Origin: Bubalus kerabau
Taxonomy: Eukaryota; Chordata; Mammalia; Artiodactyla; Bovidae
Direction: 5' to 3'
Length of the DNA: 64,000 bases
NCBI RefSeq assembly: GCF_029407905.1
Contig: NC_073630.1
Span: 36,853,001-36,917,000, forward strand
Each line of letters begins with the position of its first letter. Position 1 is the first letter of the stretch. Of this stretch, positions 54,915-64,000 are shown one piece after another. The translations under genes and the position numbers were made by a program. A model generated the notes under the pieces. That model ran no database searches, was not told where the DNA came from, and saw only the letters and a program-made list of their open reading frames with translations.

Positions 54915-57900
54915 ATTTAAATTTTTATTTATTTATTTATTTTTAAATTTTATTTTATTTTTAAACTTTACATAATTATATTAGTTTTGCCAAATATCAA
55001 AATGAATCCACCACAGGTATACATGTGTTCCCCATCCTGAACCTTCCTCCCTCCTCCCTCCCCATACCATCCCTCTGGGTCGTCCCAGTGCACCAGCCCC
55101 AAGCATCCAGTATCGTGCATCGAACCTGGACTGGCAACTCGTTTCATACATGATATTTTACATGTTTCAATGCCATTCTCCCAAATCTTCCCACCCTCTC
55201 CCTCTCCCACAGAGTCCATAAGACTGTTCTGTACATCAGTGTCTCTTTTGCTGTCTCATACACAGGGTTATTGTTACCATCTTTCTAAATTCCATATATA
55301 TGCTTTAGTATACTGTATTGGTGTTTTTCTTTCTGGCTTACTTCACTCTGTATAATAGGCTCCAGTTTCATCCACCTCATTAGAACTGATTCAAATGTAT
55401 TCTTTTGAATGGCTGAGTAATACTCCATTGTGTATATGTACCACAGCTTTCTTATCCATTCATCTGCTGATGGACATCTAGGTTGCTTCCATGTCCTGGC
55501 TATTATAAACAGTGCTGCGATGAACATTGGGGTACACGTGTCTCTTTCCTTTCTGGTTTCCTCAGTGTGTATGCCCAGCAGTGGGATTGCTGGATCATAA
55601 GGCAGTTCTATTTCCAGTTTTTTAAGGAATCTCCACACTGGTCTCCATAGTGGCTGTACTAGTTTGCATTCCCACCAACAGTGTAAGAGGGTTCCCTTTT
55701 CTCCACACCCTGTCCAGCATTTATTGCTTGTAGACTTTTGGATCGAAGCCATTCTGACTGGTGTGAAATGGTACCTCATAGTGGTTTTGATTTGTAATTC
55801 TCTGATAATGAGTGATGTTGAGCATCTTTTCATGTGTTTGTTAGCCATCTGTATGTCTTCTTTGGAGAAATGTCTATTTAGTTCTTTGGCCCATTTTTTG
55901 ATTGGGTCATTTATTTTTCTGGAGTTGAGCTGTAGGAGTTGCTTGTATATTCTCGAGATTAGTTGTTTGTCAGATGCTTCATTTGCTATTATCTTCTCCC
56001 ATTCTGAAGGCTGCCTTTTCACCTTGCTAATAGTTTCCTTTGATGTGCCGAAGCTTTTAAGGTTAATTAGGTCCCATTTGTTTATTTTTGCTTTTATTTC
56101 CAATATTCTGGGAGGTGGGTCATAGAGGATCCTGCTGTGATGTATGTCAGAGAGTGTTTTGCCTATGTTCTCCTCTAGGAGTTTTAGAGTTTCTGGTCTT
56201 ACATTTAGATCTTTAATCCATTTTGAGTTTATTTTTGTGTATGGTGTTAGAAAGTGTTCTAGTTTCATTCTTTTACAAGTGGTTGACCAGATTTCCCAGC
56301 ACCACTTGTTAAAGAGATTGTCTTTAATCCATTGTATATTCTTGCCTCCTTTGTCAAAGATAAGGTGTCCATATGTGTGTGGATTTATCTCTGGGCTTTC
56401 TATTTTGTTCCATTGATCTATATTTCTGTCTTTGTGCCAGTACCATACTGCCTTGATGACTGTGGCTTTGTAGTAGAGCCTGAAGTCAGGTAGGTTGATT
56501 CCTCCAGTTCCATTCTTCTTTCTCAAGATCGCTTCGGCTATTCGAGGTTTTTTGTATTTCCATACAAATTGTGAAATTATTTGTTCTAGCTCTGTGAAGA
56601 ATACTGTTGGTAGCTTGATAGGGATTGCATTGAATCTATAAATTGCTTTGGATAGTATACTCATTTTCACTATATTGATTCTTCCAATCCATGAACATGG
56701 TATATTTCTCCATCTGTTAGTGTCCTCTTTGATTTCTTTCACCAGTGTTTTATAGTTTTCTATATATAGGTCTTTAGTTTCTTTAGGTAGATATATTCCT
56801 AAGTATTTTATTCTTTCCGTTGCAATGGTGAATGGAATTGTTTCCTTAATTTCTCTTTCTGTTTTCTCATTATTAGTGTATAGGAATGCAAGGGATTTCT
56901 GTGTGTTGATTTTATATCCTGCAACTTTACTATAGTCATTGATTAGTTCTAGTAATTTTCTGGTGGAGTCTTTAGGGTTTTCTATGTAGATGATCATGTC
57001 ATCTGCAAATAGTGAGAGCTTTACTTCTTCTTTTCCAATTTGGATTCCTTTTATTTCTTTTTCTGCTCTGATTGCTGTGGCCAAAACTTCCAATACTATG
57101 TTGAATAGTAATGGTGAAAGTGGGCACCCTTTTCTTGTTCCTGACTTTAGAGGAAATGCTTTCAATTTTTCACCATTGAGGATAATGTTTGCTGTGGGTT
57201 TGTCATATATAGCTTTTATTATGTTGAGGTATGTTCCTTCTATTCCTGCTTTCTGGAGAGTTTTGATCATAAATGGATGTTGAATTTTGTCAAAGGCTTT
57301 CTCTGCATCTATTGAGATAATCATATGGTTTTTATTTTTCAATTTGTTAATGTGGTGTATTACATTGATTGATTTGCGGATATTGAAGAATCCTTGCATC
57401 CCTGGGATAAAGCCCACTTGGTCATGGTGTATGATCTTTTTAATGTGTTGTTGGATTCTGATTGCTAGAATTTTGTTAAGGATTTTTGCATCTATGTTCA
57501 TCAGTGATATTGGCCTGTAGTTTTCTTTTTTTGTGGGATCTTTGTCAGGTTTTGGTATTAGGATGATGGTGGCCTCATAGAATGAGTTTGGAAGTTTACC
57601 ATCCTCTGCAATTTTCTGGAAGAGTTTGAGCAGGATAGGTATTAGCTCTTCTCTAAATTTTTAGTAGAATTCAGCTGTGAAGCCGTCTGGACCTGGGCTT
57701 TTGTTTGCTGGAAGATTTTTGATTACAGTTTCAAAATCCGTGCTTGTGATGGGTCTGTTAAGATTTTCTATTTCTTCCTGGTCCAGTTTTGGAAAGTTGT
57801 ACTTTTCTAAGTACGTTTGTCCATTTCTTTTGTCCATTTCTTCCACGTTGTCCATTTTATTGGCATATAATTGTTTCTAGTACTCTCTTATGATCCTTTG

Positions 57901-58828
57901 TATTTCTGTGTTGTCTGTTGTGATCTCTCCATTTTCATTTCTAATTTTATTGATTTGATTTTTCTCCCTTTGTTTCTTGATGAGTCTGGCTAATGGTTTG
58001 TCAATTTTATTTATCCTTTCAAAAAACCAGCTTTTGGTTTTGTTGATTTTTGCTATGATCTCTTTTGTTTCTTTTGCATTTATTTCTGCTCTAAGTTTTA
58101 AGATTTCTTTCCTTCTACTAAGCCTGGCGTTCTTCATTTCTTCCTTTTCTAGTTGCTTTAGGTGTAGAGTTAAGTTATTTATTTGACTTTTTCTTGTTGC
58201 TTGAGGTGTGCCTGTATTGCTATGAACTTTCCCCTTAGGACTGCTTTTACCGTGTCCCACAGGTTTTGGGTTGTTGTGTTTTCATTTTCATTCGTTTCTA
58301 TGCAAATTTTTATTTCTTTTTTGATTTCTTCTGTGATTTGTTGGTTATTCAGCAGCGTGTTGTTCAGCCTCCAAATGTTGGAATTTTTAATAGTTTTTCT
58401 CCTGTAATTGAGATCTAATCTTACTGCATTGTGGTCAGAAAAGATGCTTGGAATGATTTCTATTTTTTTGAATTTACCAAGGCTAGCTTTATGGCCCAGG
58501 ATGTGATCTATCCTGGAGAAGGTTCCATGTGCGCTTGAGAAAAAGGTGAAATTCATTGTTTTGGGATGAAATGTCCTATAGATATCAATTAGGTCTAACT
58601 GGTCTATTGTATCATTTAAAGTTTGTGTTTCCTTGTTAATTTTCTGTTTAGTTGATCTATCCATAGGTGTGAGTGGGGTATTAAAGTCTCCCACTATTAT
58701 TGTGTTATTGTTAATTTCTCCTTTCATACTTGTTAGCATTTGTCTTACATACTGCGGTGCTCCTGTGTTGGGTGCATATATATGTATAATTTTTATATCT
58801 TCTTCTTGGATTGATGATTTTGTTTAAC
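54915..58828 (-). mobile_element. L1-BT LINE, 5'-truncated, 3.9 kb, antisense
   Basis: The 3' tail lies at the left (ATTTATTTATTTATTTTTAA, i.e. an A-rich tail on minus). Next come a short 3' UTR containing GGAACACATGTATACCTG on minus, ORF2, and a truncation inside the endonuclease domain near 58828. Full-length L1-BT is about 8 kb, so ORF1, the 5' UTR and half of the endonuclease are absent. No clear TSD was found. Confidence 0.93.
55285..58739 (-). pseudogene. L1 ORF2 remnant (partial endonuclease, RT, C-terminal Cys motif)
   Basis: The largest open piece (55285-57501, 738 codons from an internal ATG) includes RT blocks IDAEKAFD (residues 64-71), FADD (165-168, at 56998-57009) and a C-terminal CX3CX7HX4C motif starting at residue 595, then the native stop. 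The same frame continues upstream of 57501 (ENYRPISLMN) to a TAA at 57661-57663, where a CAA (Gln) codon is expected. A second stop (TAG) lies near 57878. A frameshift near 58180-58260 separates the endonuclease C-terminus (58179-58739), which retains GDFN and SDHNAVRLDL. It is non-functional but only lightly damaged. Confidence 0.92.
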
Positions 58829-59162
58829 TAAAAGTATATAATAATATGATACCATTCAGAACTCCATCTGAATCTTGACTCCTTTGCCTTATTCATATTT
58901 ATACGCATATTTGCTTGACTTTTTACATCTGTATACATAGCTACATGTAGTTCCTTCTGAAGGAATCTGAAGGAATTGTAATGCCTAAGATAGGAATATT
59001 AGGAAATAAAGTATTGTGATGCAAAATTATATGAAAACTATAACCTCAAATATACTCTAGAATAACTTTTGTATTATATCTTGGTAAAGGTAAAGATGAA
59101 ACCTCATTTGTAAACTTTTGTCACCTATTTTGATCTGGAATATTTCTTATTGCCTTAATTAT
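58829..59162. other. Unassigned AT-rich sequence, no gene seen
   Basis: About 330 bp with no recognised repeat. A short direct repeat, CTGAAGGAAT, occurs twice near 58957-58977. Confidence 0.5.
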
Positions 59163-59369
59163 GTGCTTTGTTGCTCAGTCATGTCCAACTCTTTGTGACC
59201 CCATGAGTTGTAGGTCACCAGGCTCCTCTGTCCCTGGGTTCTCCAGGCAAGAACGCTGGAGTGAATTGCCATTTCCTTCTCTAGGGGATCTTCCCAACCC
59301 AGGAATCAAATCCAGGTCTCTTGCATTGCAGGCAAATACTTTACTGCCTGAGCCACCAGGAAAGCCCTG
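59163..59369 (-). mobile_element. Bov-tA SINE
   Basis: Reverse complement of a near-complete Bov-tA from GCTTTGTTGCTCAGTCATGT to the head, written as GAGCCACCAGGAAAGCCC. Confidence 0.93.
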
Positions 59370-59457
59370 GGTATATATCATTATATTGGTGCTTTATGAA
59401 AAACCAAAAAGTCGATCAAATTGATATCAAAGTATTTGAAGCAACTTCATTTTTAGT

Positions 59458-59669
59458 GGGCTTCCCTAGTGGCTCAGTGATAAAGAATCTGCTTGCAATG
59501 CAGGACACAAGGGTTCTATGCCTCAGTCTGGGAGATCCCCTGTAGTAGGAAATGGCAACCCTCTCCAGTATTCTTGCCTGAGAAATTCCATGAACAAAGG
59601 AGCCTGGCAGGTTACAGTCCATGGAATCTCAAAAAAGAGTCAGACATGACTTAGCAACTAAACAACAAT
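59458..59669 (+). mobile_element. Bov-tA SINE with 9-bp TSD
   Basis: Head GGGCTTCCCTAGTGGCTCAG, Bov-A body, tail CTTAGCAACTAAACAACAAT. ATTTTTAGT is present at 59449-59457 and 59670-59678. Confidence 0.93.
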
Positions 59670-59678
59670 ATTTTTAGT

Positions 59679-60252
59679 AAACAGTAGCTGAGATTTCCTA
59701 TACCACTAACTTGCTTTCTTGTGTGTATATATATTGATAGATATAAACAAAAATAAATCAACATTTTTCATCTCAAGAAAAATTTCTAAGAGCTAGAAAG
59801 ATATTAAGTATATAATGAATTTTATAATATATATCACAGAGAGATCTGAACTTTAGAATAATCCATCTACTACAGTTTAAAACTGTTGATTAGTAGGTAA
59901 TGGAAATCTTGTAACAATAACTGTAGTGGTTCACTACATCTAATATGACATAGTGGTAAAAATATTTAAAGATTCCATATTGTTTCAGGAATTTCATTGA
60001 GATTTGGATACAGAACTATATATTGCTTATTTTCTTATACTCATTTTAACTAAAGTCTTACTGCATGTATATCTTACATATAAAATACATTATATTTTAT
60101 GTGTACAGTTTTAGTAGTAATAACTAAGCAATATCTGTATATACACTGGCAAATTTCTAAATGTTACAAGAACCTTGATTTCCTAATGTATCCCTTTTTA
60201 TTTTATATCATAGTCTCTTTAACTTCAGGAAAAAATAACCTGAAGTTACTGA
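59679..60252. other. Unassigned AT-rich sequence, no gene seen
   Basis: About 0.57 kb of AT-rich DNA with no recognised repeat or gene. Confidence 0.45.
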
Positions 60253-61458
60253 TCAGTTCAGTTCAGTCGCTCAGTCGTGCCCGACTCTTTGCAACCCCAT
60301 GAATCGCAGCATGCCAGGCCTCCCTGTCTATCACCAACTCCCGGAGTTCACTCAGACTCACGTCCATCGAGTCAGTGATGCCATCCAGCCGTCTCATCCT
60401 CTGTCGTCCCCTTCTCCTGCCTCTAATCCCTCCCAGCATCAAGGTCTTTTCCAATGAGTCAACTCTTCACATGAGGTGGCCAAAGTACTGGAGTTTCAGC
60501 TTTAGCATCATTCCTTCTAAAGAAATCCCAGGGCTGATCTCCTTCAGAATGGACTGGTTGGATCTCCTTGCAGTCCAAGGGACTCTCAAAAGTCTTCTCC
60601 AACACCACTCAAAAGCATCAATTCTTCAGCGCTCAGCCTTCACAGTCCAACTCTTACATCCATACATGACAACAGGAAAAACCATAGCCTTGATAAGACG
60701 GACCTTTGTTGGCAAAGTAATGTCTCTGCTTTTTAATATGCTATCTAGGTTGGTCAAAACTTTCATTCCAAGGAGTAAGCGTCTTTTAACTTCATGGCTG
60801 CAGTCACCATCTACAGTGATTTTGGAGCCCCCCAAAATAAAGTCTGTCACTGTTTCCACTGTTTCCCCATCTATTTCCCATGAAGTGATGGGACCAGATG
60901 CCATGATCTTCGATTTCTGAATGTTGAGCTTTAAGCCAACTTTTTCACTCTCCACTTTCACTTTCATCAAGAAGCTTTTGAGTTCCTTTTCACTTTCTGC
61001 CATAAGGGTGGCGTCATCTGCATATCTGAGGTTATTGATATTTCTCCTGGCAATCTTGATTCCAGCTTGTGTTTCTTCCAGTCCAGCGTTTCTCATGATG
61101 TACTCTGCATATAAGTTAAATAAGCAGGGTGACAATATAAAGCCTTGACATTCTCCTTTTCCTATTTGGAACCAGTCTGTTGTTCCGTGTCCAGTTTTAA
61201 CTGTTGCCTCCTGACCTGCATACAGATTTCTCAAGAGGCAGGTCAGGTGGTCTGGTATTCCCATCTCTTGCAGAATTTTCCACAGTTCATTGTGATCCAC
61301 ACAGTCAAGATTTTGGCCTAGACAATAAAGCAGAAATAGATGTTTTTCTGGAACTCTCTTGCTTTTTCGATGATCCAGCGGATGTTGACAATTTGATCTG
61401 GTTCCTCTGCCTTTTCTAAAACCAGCTTGAACATCAGGAAGTTCACGGTTCATGTTCT
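60253..61458 (-). mobile_element. BovB LINE, 5'-truncated, antisense, young type
   Basis: Reverse complement of about 1.2 kb of BovB, from the 3' terminus (TCAGTTCAGTTCAGTCGCTC) to GGAAGTTCACGGTTCATG near 61452. It has nearly the same extent as the copy at 50647-51847. Confidence 0.94.
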
Positions 61459-61480
61459 GATATATGTTATTAATTTTCAT
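60626..61480 (-). pseudogene. BovB ORF2 remnant, 284 codons, YADD intact
   Basis: The longest BovB reading frame in the window. It includes GIPDHLTCLLRNLYAGQ (about residues 74-90), a YADD catalytic motif (153-156) and the C-terminal CSHEVKRRLLLG block. Residues about 28-58 are read out of frame: where sister copies give an RT block ending YAKAFDCVDHN, this one gives unrelated residues. This implies a small deletion near 61399 compensated by indels near 61310-61320. The start ATG lies in flanking DNA. It is truncated and not functional. Confidence 0.88.
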
Positions 61481-61589
61481 GGTTTATTTATTTTACCTAT
61501 TTTAAAAACTCTATTATAAATAATATCATATAGGAAATAAAGACAAGTTTTTTTTTATTACTTAATGCCATGATTATTAATAAAATCAA

Positions 61590-61707
61590 TGCTGGCAATG
61601 GCAACCCACTCCAATTTTCTTGCCTAGGAAATTCCATGGACAAAGGATCCTGGCGGCCTACATTCCATGGGGTAGCAAAAGAGCTGGACGCAATTTAGTG
61701 ACTGAAC
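61590..61707 (+). mobile_element. Bov-A SINE fragment, 5'-truncated
   Basis: From CTGGCAATGGCAACCCACTC to GCAATTTAGTGACTGAAC. Only one Bov-A body is present, with no tRNA head. Confidence 0.87.
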
Positions 61708-62089
61708 AAATTATCAGTATAAAAGCAATATCAACATTCAAGATTTACATCATCGCAGTTATGTCTACAAAGTAATCCACCACATGGGTATACCACAATG
61801 TATTTATACATTACAGTGTTAAGTGACAATGGCTTATGATCTCTCCTTTTTTATTACAGAAAGTTATCCTCTGATTATTCTTGAACATTTGTTCTGAGGG
61901 ACAGGTGAAAGAGCATTTCACAGGTATGTCTGGGGAATAAGTCAAAGAGTACATGTATATTCAAATATAACAGCTAATGCAAAAATATTTTCTAAAACAC
62001 ATGTAACAATTTCCTCCCAAGAGCATACTGATGAAACCTTTGTATCAGAGGCTTCATATTCTTCTGCCAGCTTGTTGTGAATGAAATAT
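61708..62089. other. Unassigned AT-rich sequence, no gene seen
   Basis: About 380 bp with no recognised repeat or gene. Confidence 0.45.
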
Positions 62090-62540
62090 TATCTTATTGT
62101 GTGTCTTAAAATTTCAATTCCTAATTACAAATGAAGTTGAACAAAAATTTCCATGTGATATTGATCATTTGTGGTTCCTCTTCTGTGTAATGTCTGCTAA
62201 TGTCTTTTTGCTCCTTTTCCTAATTTGTTGCTGCTTTTTTTTGATTCTTAGGAGTTGTTTATATGTGTTGCATAGAAATCATGTGCATATTATAAATATT
62301 GTAGAATCTCTCATAGTTTTAGTATGTCTTTCCAATAATTTACATTATATTTTGATGAAAAGAAATCCTTAATTTTTATTTAGTTGCTGTATAAATTTTG
62401 GCTTTGTCCAAATATAGTTCTTCTTCAAGGTCATTACAATATCATATTTTTATAGACTTTCTGAAAATAGGTCATTCACAAAAATCAGTTATCTGTCTTT
62501 AATTGATTTTTTGTGAATGGTATATTCATTTTCACTTAGA
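62090..62540 (-). mobile_element. Degraded old L1-like fragment, antisense
   Basis: The order TTTTGATTCTTAGGAGTTGT .. TCCTTAATTTTTATTTAG .. TTGGCTTTGTCC resembles the antisense of the end of L1 ORF2 (compare GGAGTTGCTTGTATATTCTC in the L1-BT at 55.93 kb). Strong decay makes boundaries and class uncertain. Confidence 0.42.
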
Positions 62541-63671
62541 AAATTGTTGCTAAAAAAATCCATGCTTTAAAAGTACTCTTTTCTAGAATTCTTCATAAAA
62601 GAACTGAGATACATGGCTTGAGTATTAAACATGCAGACACTTAGGTGAAAGAAATTCTTACACAATGACTATTTAGTGATGTCAACCAGCAATTAATAAT
62701 TCCATACCCTTAGCATGTGATATGTAGGTGTATGTTATATAAATACATTTTACTTTCTAAATGTCTACACAACAAATACAGGGTATAGCACAATAGGAAA
62801 ATAAAATCCAGGTAATATAAACATCCCAAGAATCAGTTTTTTGCTTGTGGCTCAGAAGAATGGTACCAACATCTAGTTGTCTTAAGAAAGATGGCACCTT
62901 ATTAAGAATACAAAATTTTGTTGATTTATTACTGTGGAATAACTAGGGCAGAGGACTTCCTGGTTTAAAGAAAAAATATATTGTTTAGAGGCAGTTGCTA
63001 TACCCAGAGTTATAGGAAAAAGACGATGGTTTTATTTTAGGTACCTGTCTTACAACCAGTGCAGTTCCAATCCTGTGATCTTTAAATTATTCCTGCCAGT
63101 TTCCACTTTTATACATTAAACTTGGATTCTTTCCCTTCTTGCATAGCATTGATGCTTCATTATCCATTGTGGCTCAAGATTAATTTTTCTGGTCATAATA
63201 TTAAACCATTATTGCATATTAAGATATGGTTGGAAAAAGTATATATCTTTACACATCCAACAAAACTGTGTTTATCTACCATGTCTTAACTATATTACTA
63301 TTCACCTCTATTTTCTGTACTTCATAAATATCCCTAATCAAAGGAGCTGAACAGCAATTGTTTCTTTAAAAAGTTGTATCACTTAATTTATTTTAGGTAA
63401 ATTACCCTCTCTTGTTTACTAGTATACCCTAGAAGTAAGTGCTACTTAGAATAGGTCTACTTAGAAATACAGATATACAGGATATAGAAATATATATACA
63501 TATTCCTCCAGATATACAGGAATATGTCAAAATTCTATGAAATGGGCACACATCTTAATACACAATTGGAAAATTAAAAGCAAAATGAAAAAAAAAAAAA
63601 ATTCAGGTCATCAGATAGACTCCTAATCGATACTTTGTTCTTTTAGCTCTTTTAAGATTTACATGATTAAT
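62541..63671. other. Unassigned AT-rich sequence, no gene seen
   Basis: About 1.1 kb. There is a small ATATACAG-type repeat around 63468-63515 and an A14 run near 63588-63601 adjoining the next L1 fragment. Nothing else is recognised. Confidence 0.45.
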
Positions 63672-63893
63672 CCTCATTCCTACCAACAGTGCAAGAGGGT
63701 TCCCTTTTTTTCCACACCCTATCCAGCATTTATTGTTTGTAGACATTTTGATGATGGCCATTCTTACAGGTGTGAAGTGATACCTCATTGTAGTTTTGAT
63801 TTGCACTCCTTTTGTAATGAGCGATGAACGTCTTTTCATGTGTTTATTAGCTTGTGTTTGGAGAAATAGCTGTTTAGGTCTTCTGCCCACTTT
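63672..63893 (-). mobile_element. L1 ORF2 3'-region fragment, antisense
   Basis: CCTACCAACAGTGCAAGAGG .. CCACACCCTATCCAGCATTT .. CATGTGTTTATTAGCTTGTG matches the plus-strand sequence of the L1-BT at 55.67-55.87 kb but is more diverged. It is an old, short L1 piece cut off by the following SINE. Confidence 0.85.
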
Positions 63894-63895
63894 TT

Positions 63896-64000
63896 GGCTT
63901 CCCTGCTGTCTCAGATGGTAGAGAATCTGCCTGCAATATAGGAAACCCAGGTTCAATCCATGGATTGGGAAGATCCTCTGGAGAAGGGAATGGCAACTCA
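63896..64000 (+). mobile_element. Bov-tA SINE, cut by the window end
   Basis: Head GGCTTCCCTGCTGTCTCAGA, B-box-like GGTTCAATCCA, and the first part of the Bov-A body (GGAGAAGGGAATGGCAACTC) run to the last base of the window. Confidence 0.93.

Noticed and set aside
55664..57520. Plus-strand ORFs of 77-153 codons over the L1
   Set aside because: They are antisense shadows of L1 ORF2.
1..64000. A novel multi-gene system, phage, plasmid or CRISPR-like array
   Set aside because: The sequence has the repeat content of a ruminant chromosome. There are no operon-like ORF runs, ribosome-binding sites or regularly spaced repeat arrays.

Overview
The window is nuclear DNA of a ruminant, most likely a bovid. 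The diagnosis rests on interspersed repeats: about ten BovB (RTE-type) LINE copies, more than twenty Bov-tA / BOV-A2 SINEs, a bovine-type L1 (L1-BT), an Hsmar1-like mariner, and older mammalian relics (MIR, L1M, Tigger, MaLR LTRs). I found no exon, ORF or RNA gene that I can support as a functional host gene. The open reading frames longer than about 100 codons that I can explain are broken LINE reverse-transcriptase ORFs or antisense shadows of LINEs, SINEs and L1. The best description is an AT-rich intergenic region or very large intron. I saw no prokaryotic or viral operon, CRISPR array or unknown multigene system.

Layout. 1-13 kb: Bov SINEs, a sense BovB with an interrupted ORF (1841-3645), a (CA)n microsatellite grown from a SINE tail, a SINE fragment bounded by ~107-bp direct repeats (8836-9166), L1 3' ends with a Tigger DNA transposon nested in one, and an inverted MIR pair. 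13-22 kb: a 40-bp perfect palindrome, SINEs with clear target-site duplications (TSDs), an antisense BovB carrying a second BovB fragment, a full-length U1 snRNA retropseudogene (19812-19975), and a fold-back apparently made by template switching (21309-21440). 22-33 kb: mostly unassigned AT-rich DNA, then a head-to-head BovB pair. 33.6-36.8 kb: an old antisense L1 including a GC-richer 5' UTR. 37-47 kb: a BovB with a 5' inversion (40976-42339), a MaLR LTR split by a SINE, and a composite SINE with two tRNA-like heads. 47.6-52.3 kb: a mariner abutting a sense BovB, facing an antisense BovB (an inverted pair of ~1 kb arms). 54.9-58.8 kb: a 5'-truncated L1-BT with a 738-codon open ORF2 segment. 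59-64 kb: SINEs, another BovB with an intact YADD motif, L1 relics and a SINE cut by the window edge.

The elements do not form a pathway; what joins them is retrotransposition. L1 machinery plausibly mobilised the U1 copy, which has a poly(A) tail and TSDs. BovB machinery plausibly mobilised the Bov-tA/BOV-A SINEs, whose 3' end is shared with the BovB 3' end. The interest lies in structural scars: the long flanking duplication, the BovB inversion, the template-switch fold-back, the palindrome and the nested insertions. Family names come from recognition without a database search. Boundaries without a TSD are good to roughly 5-20 bp.
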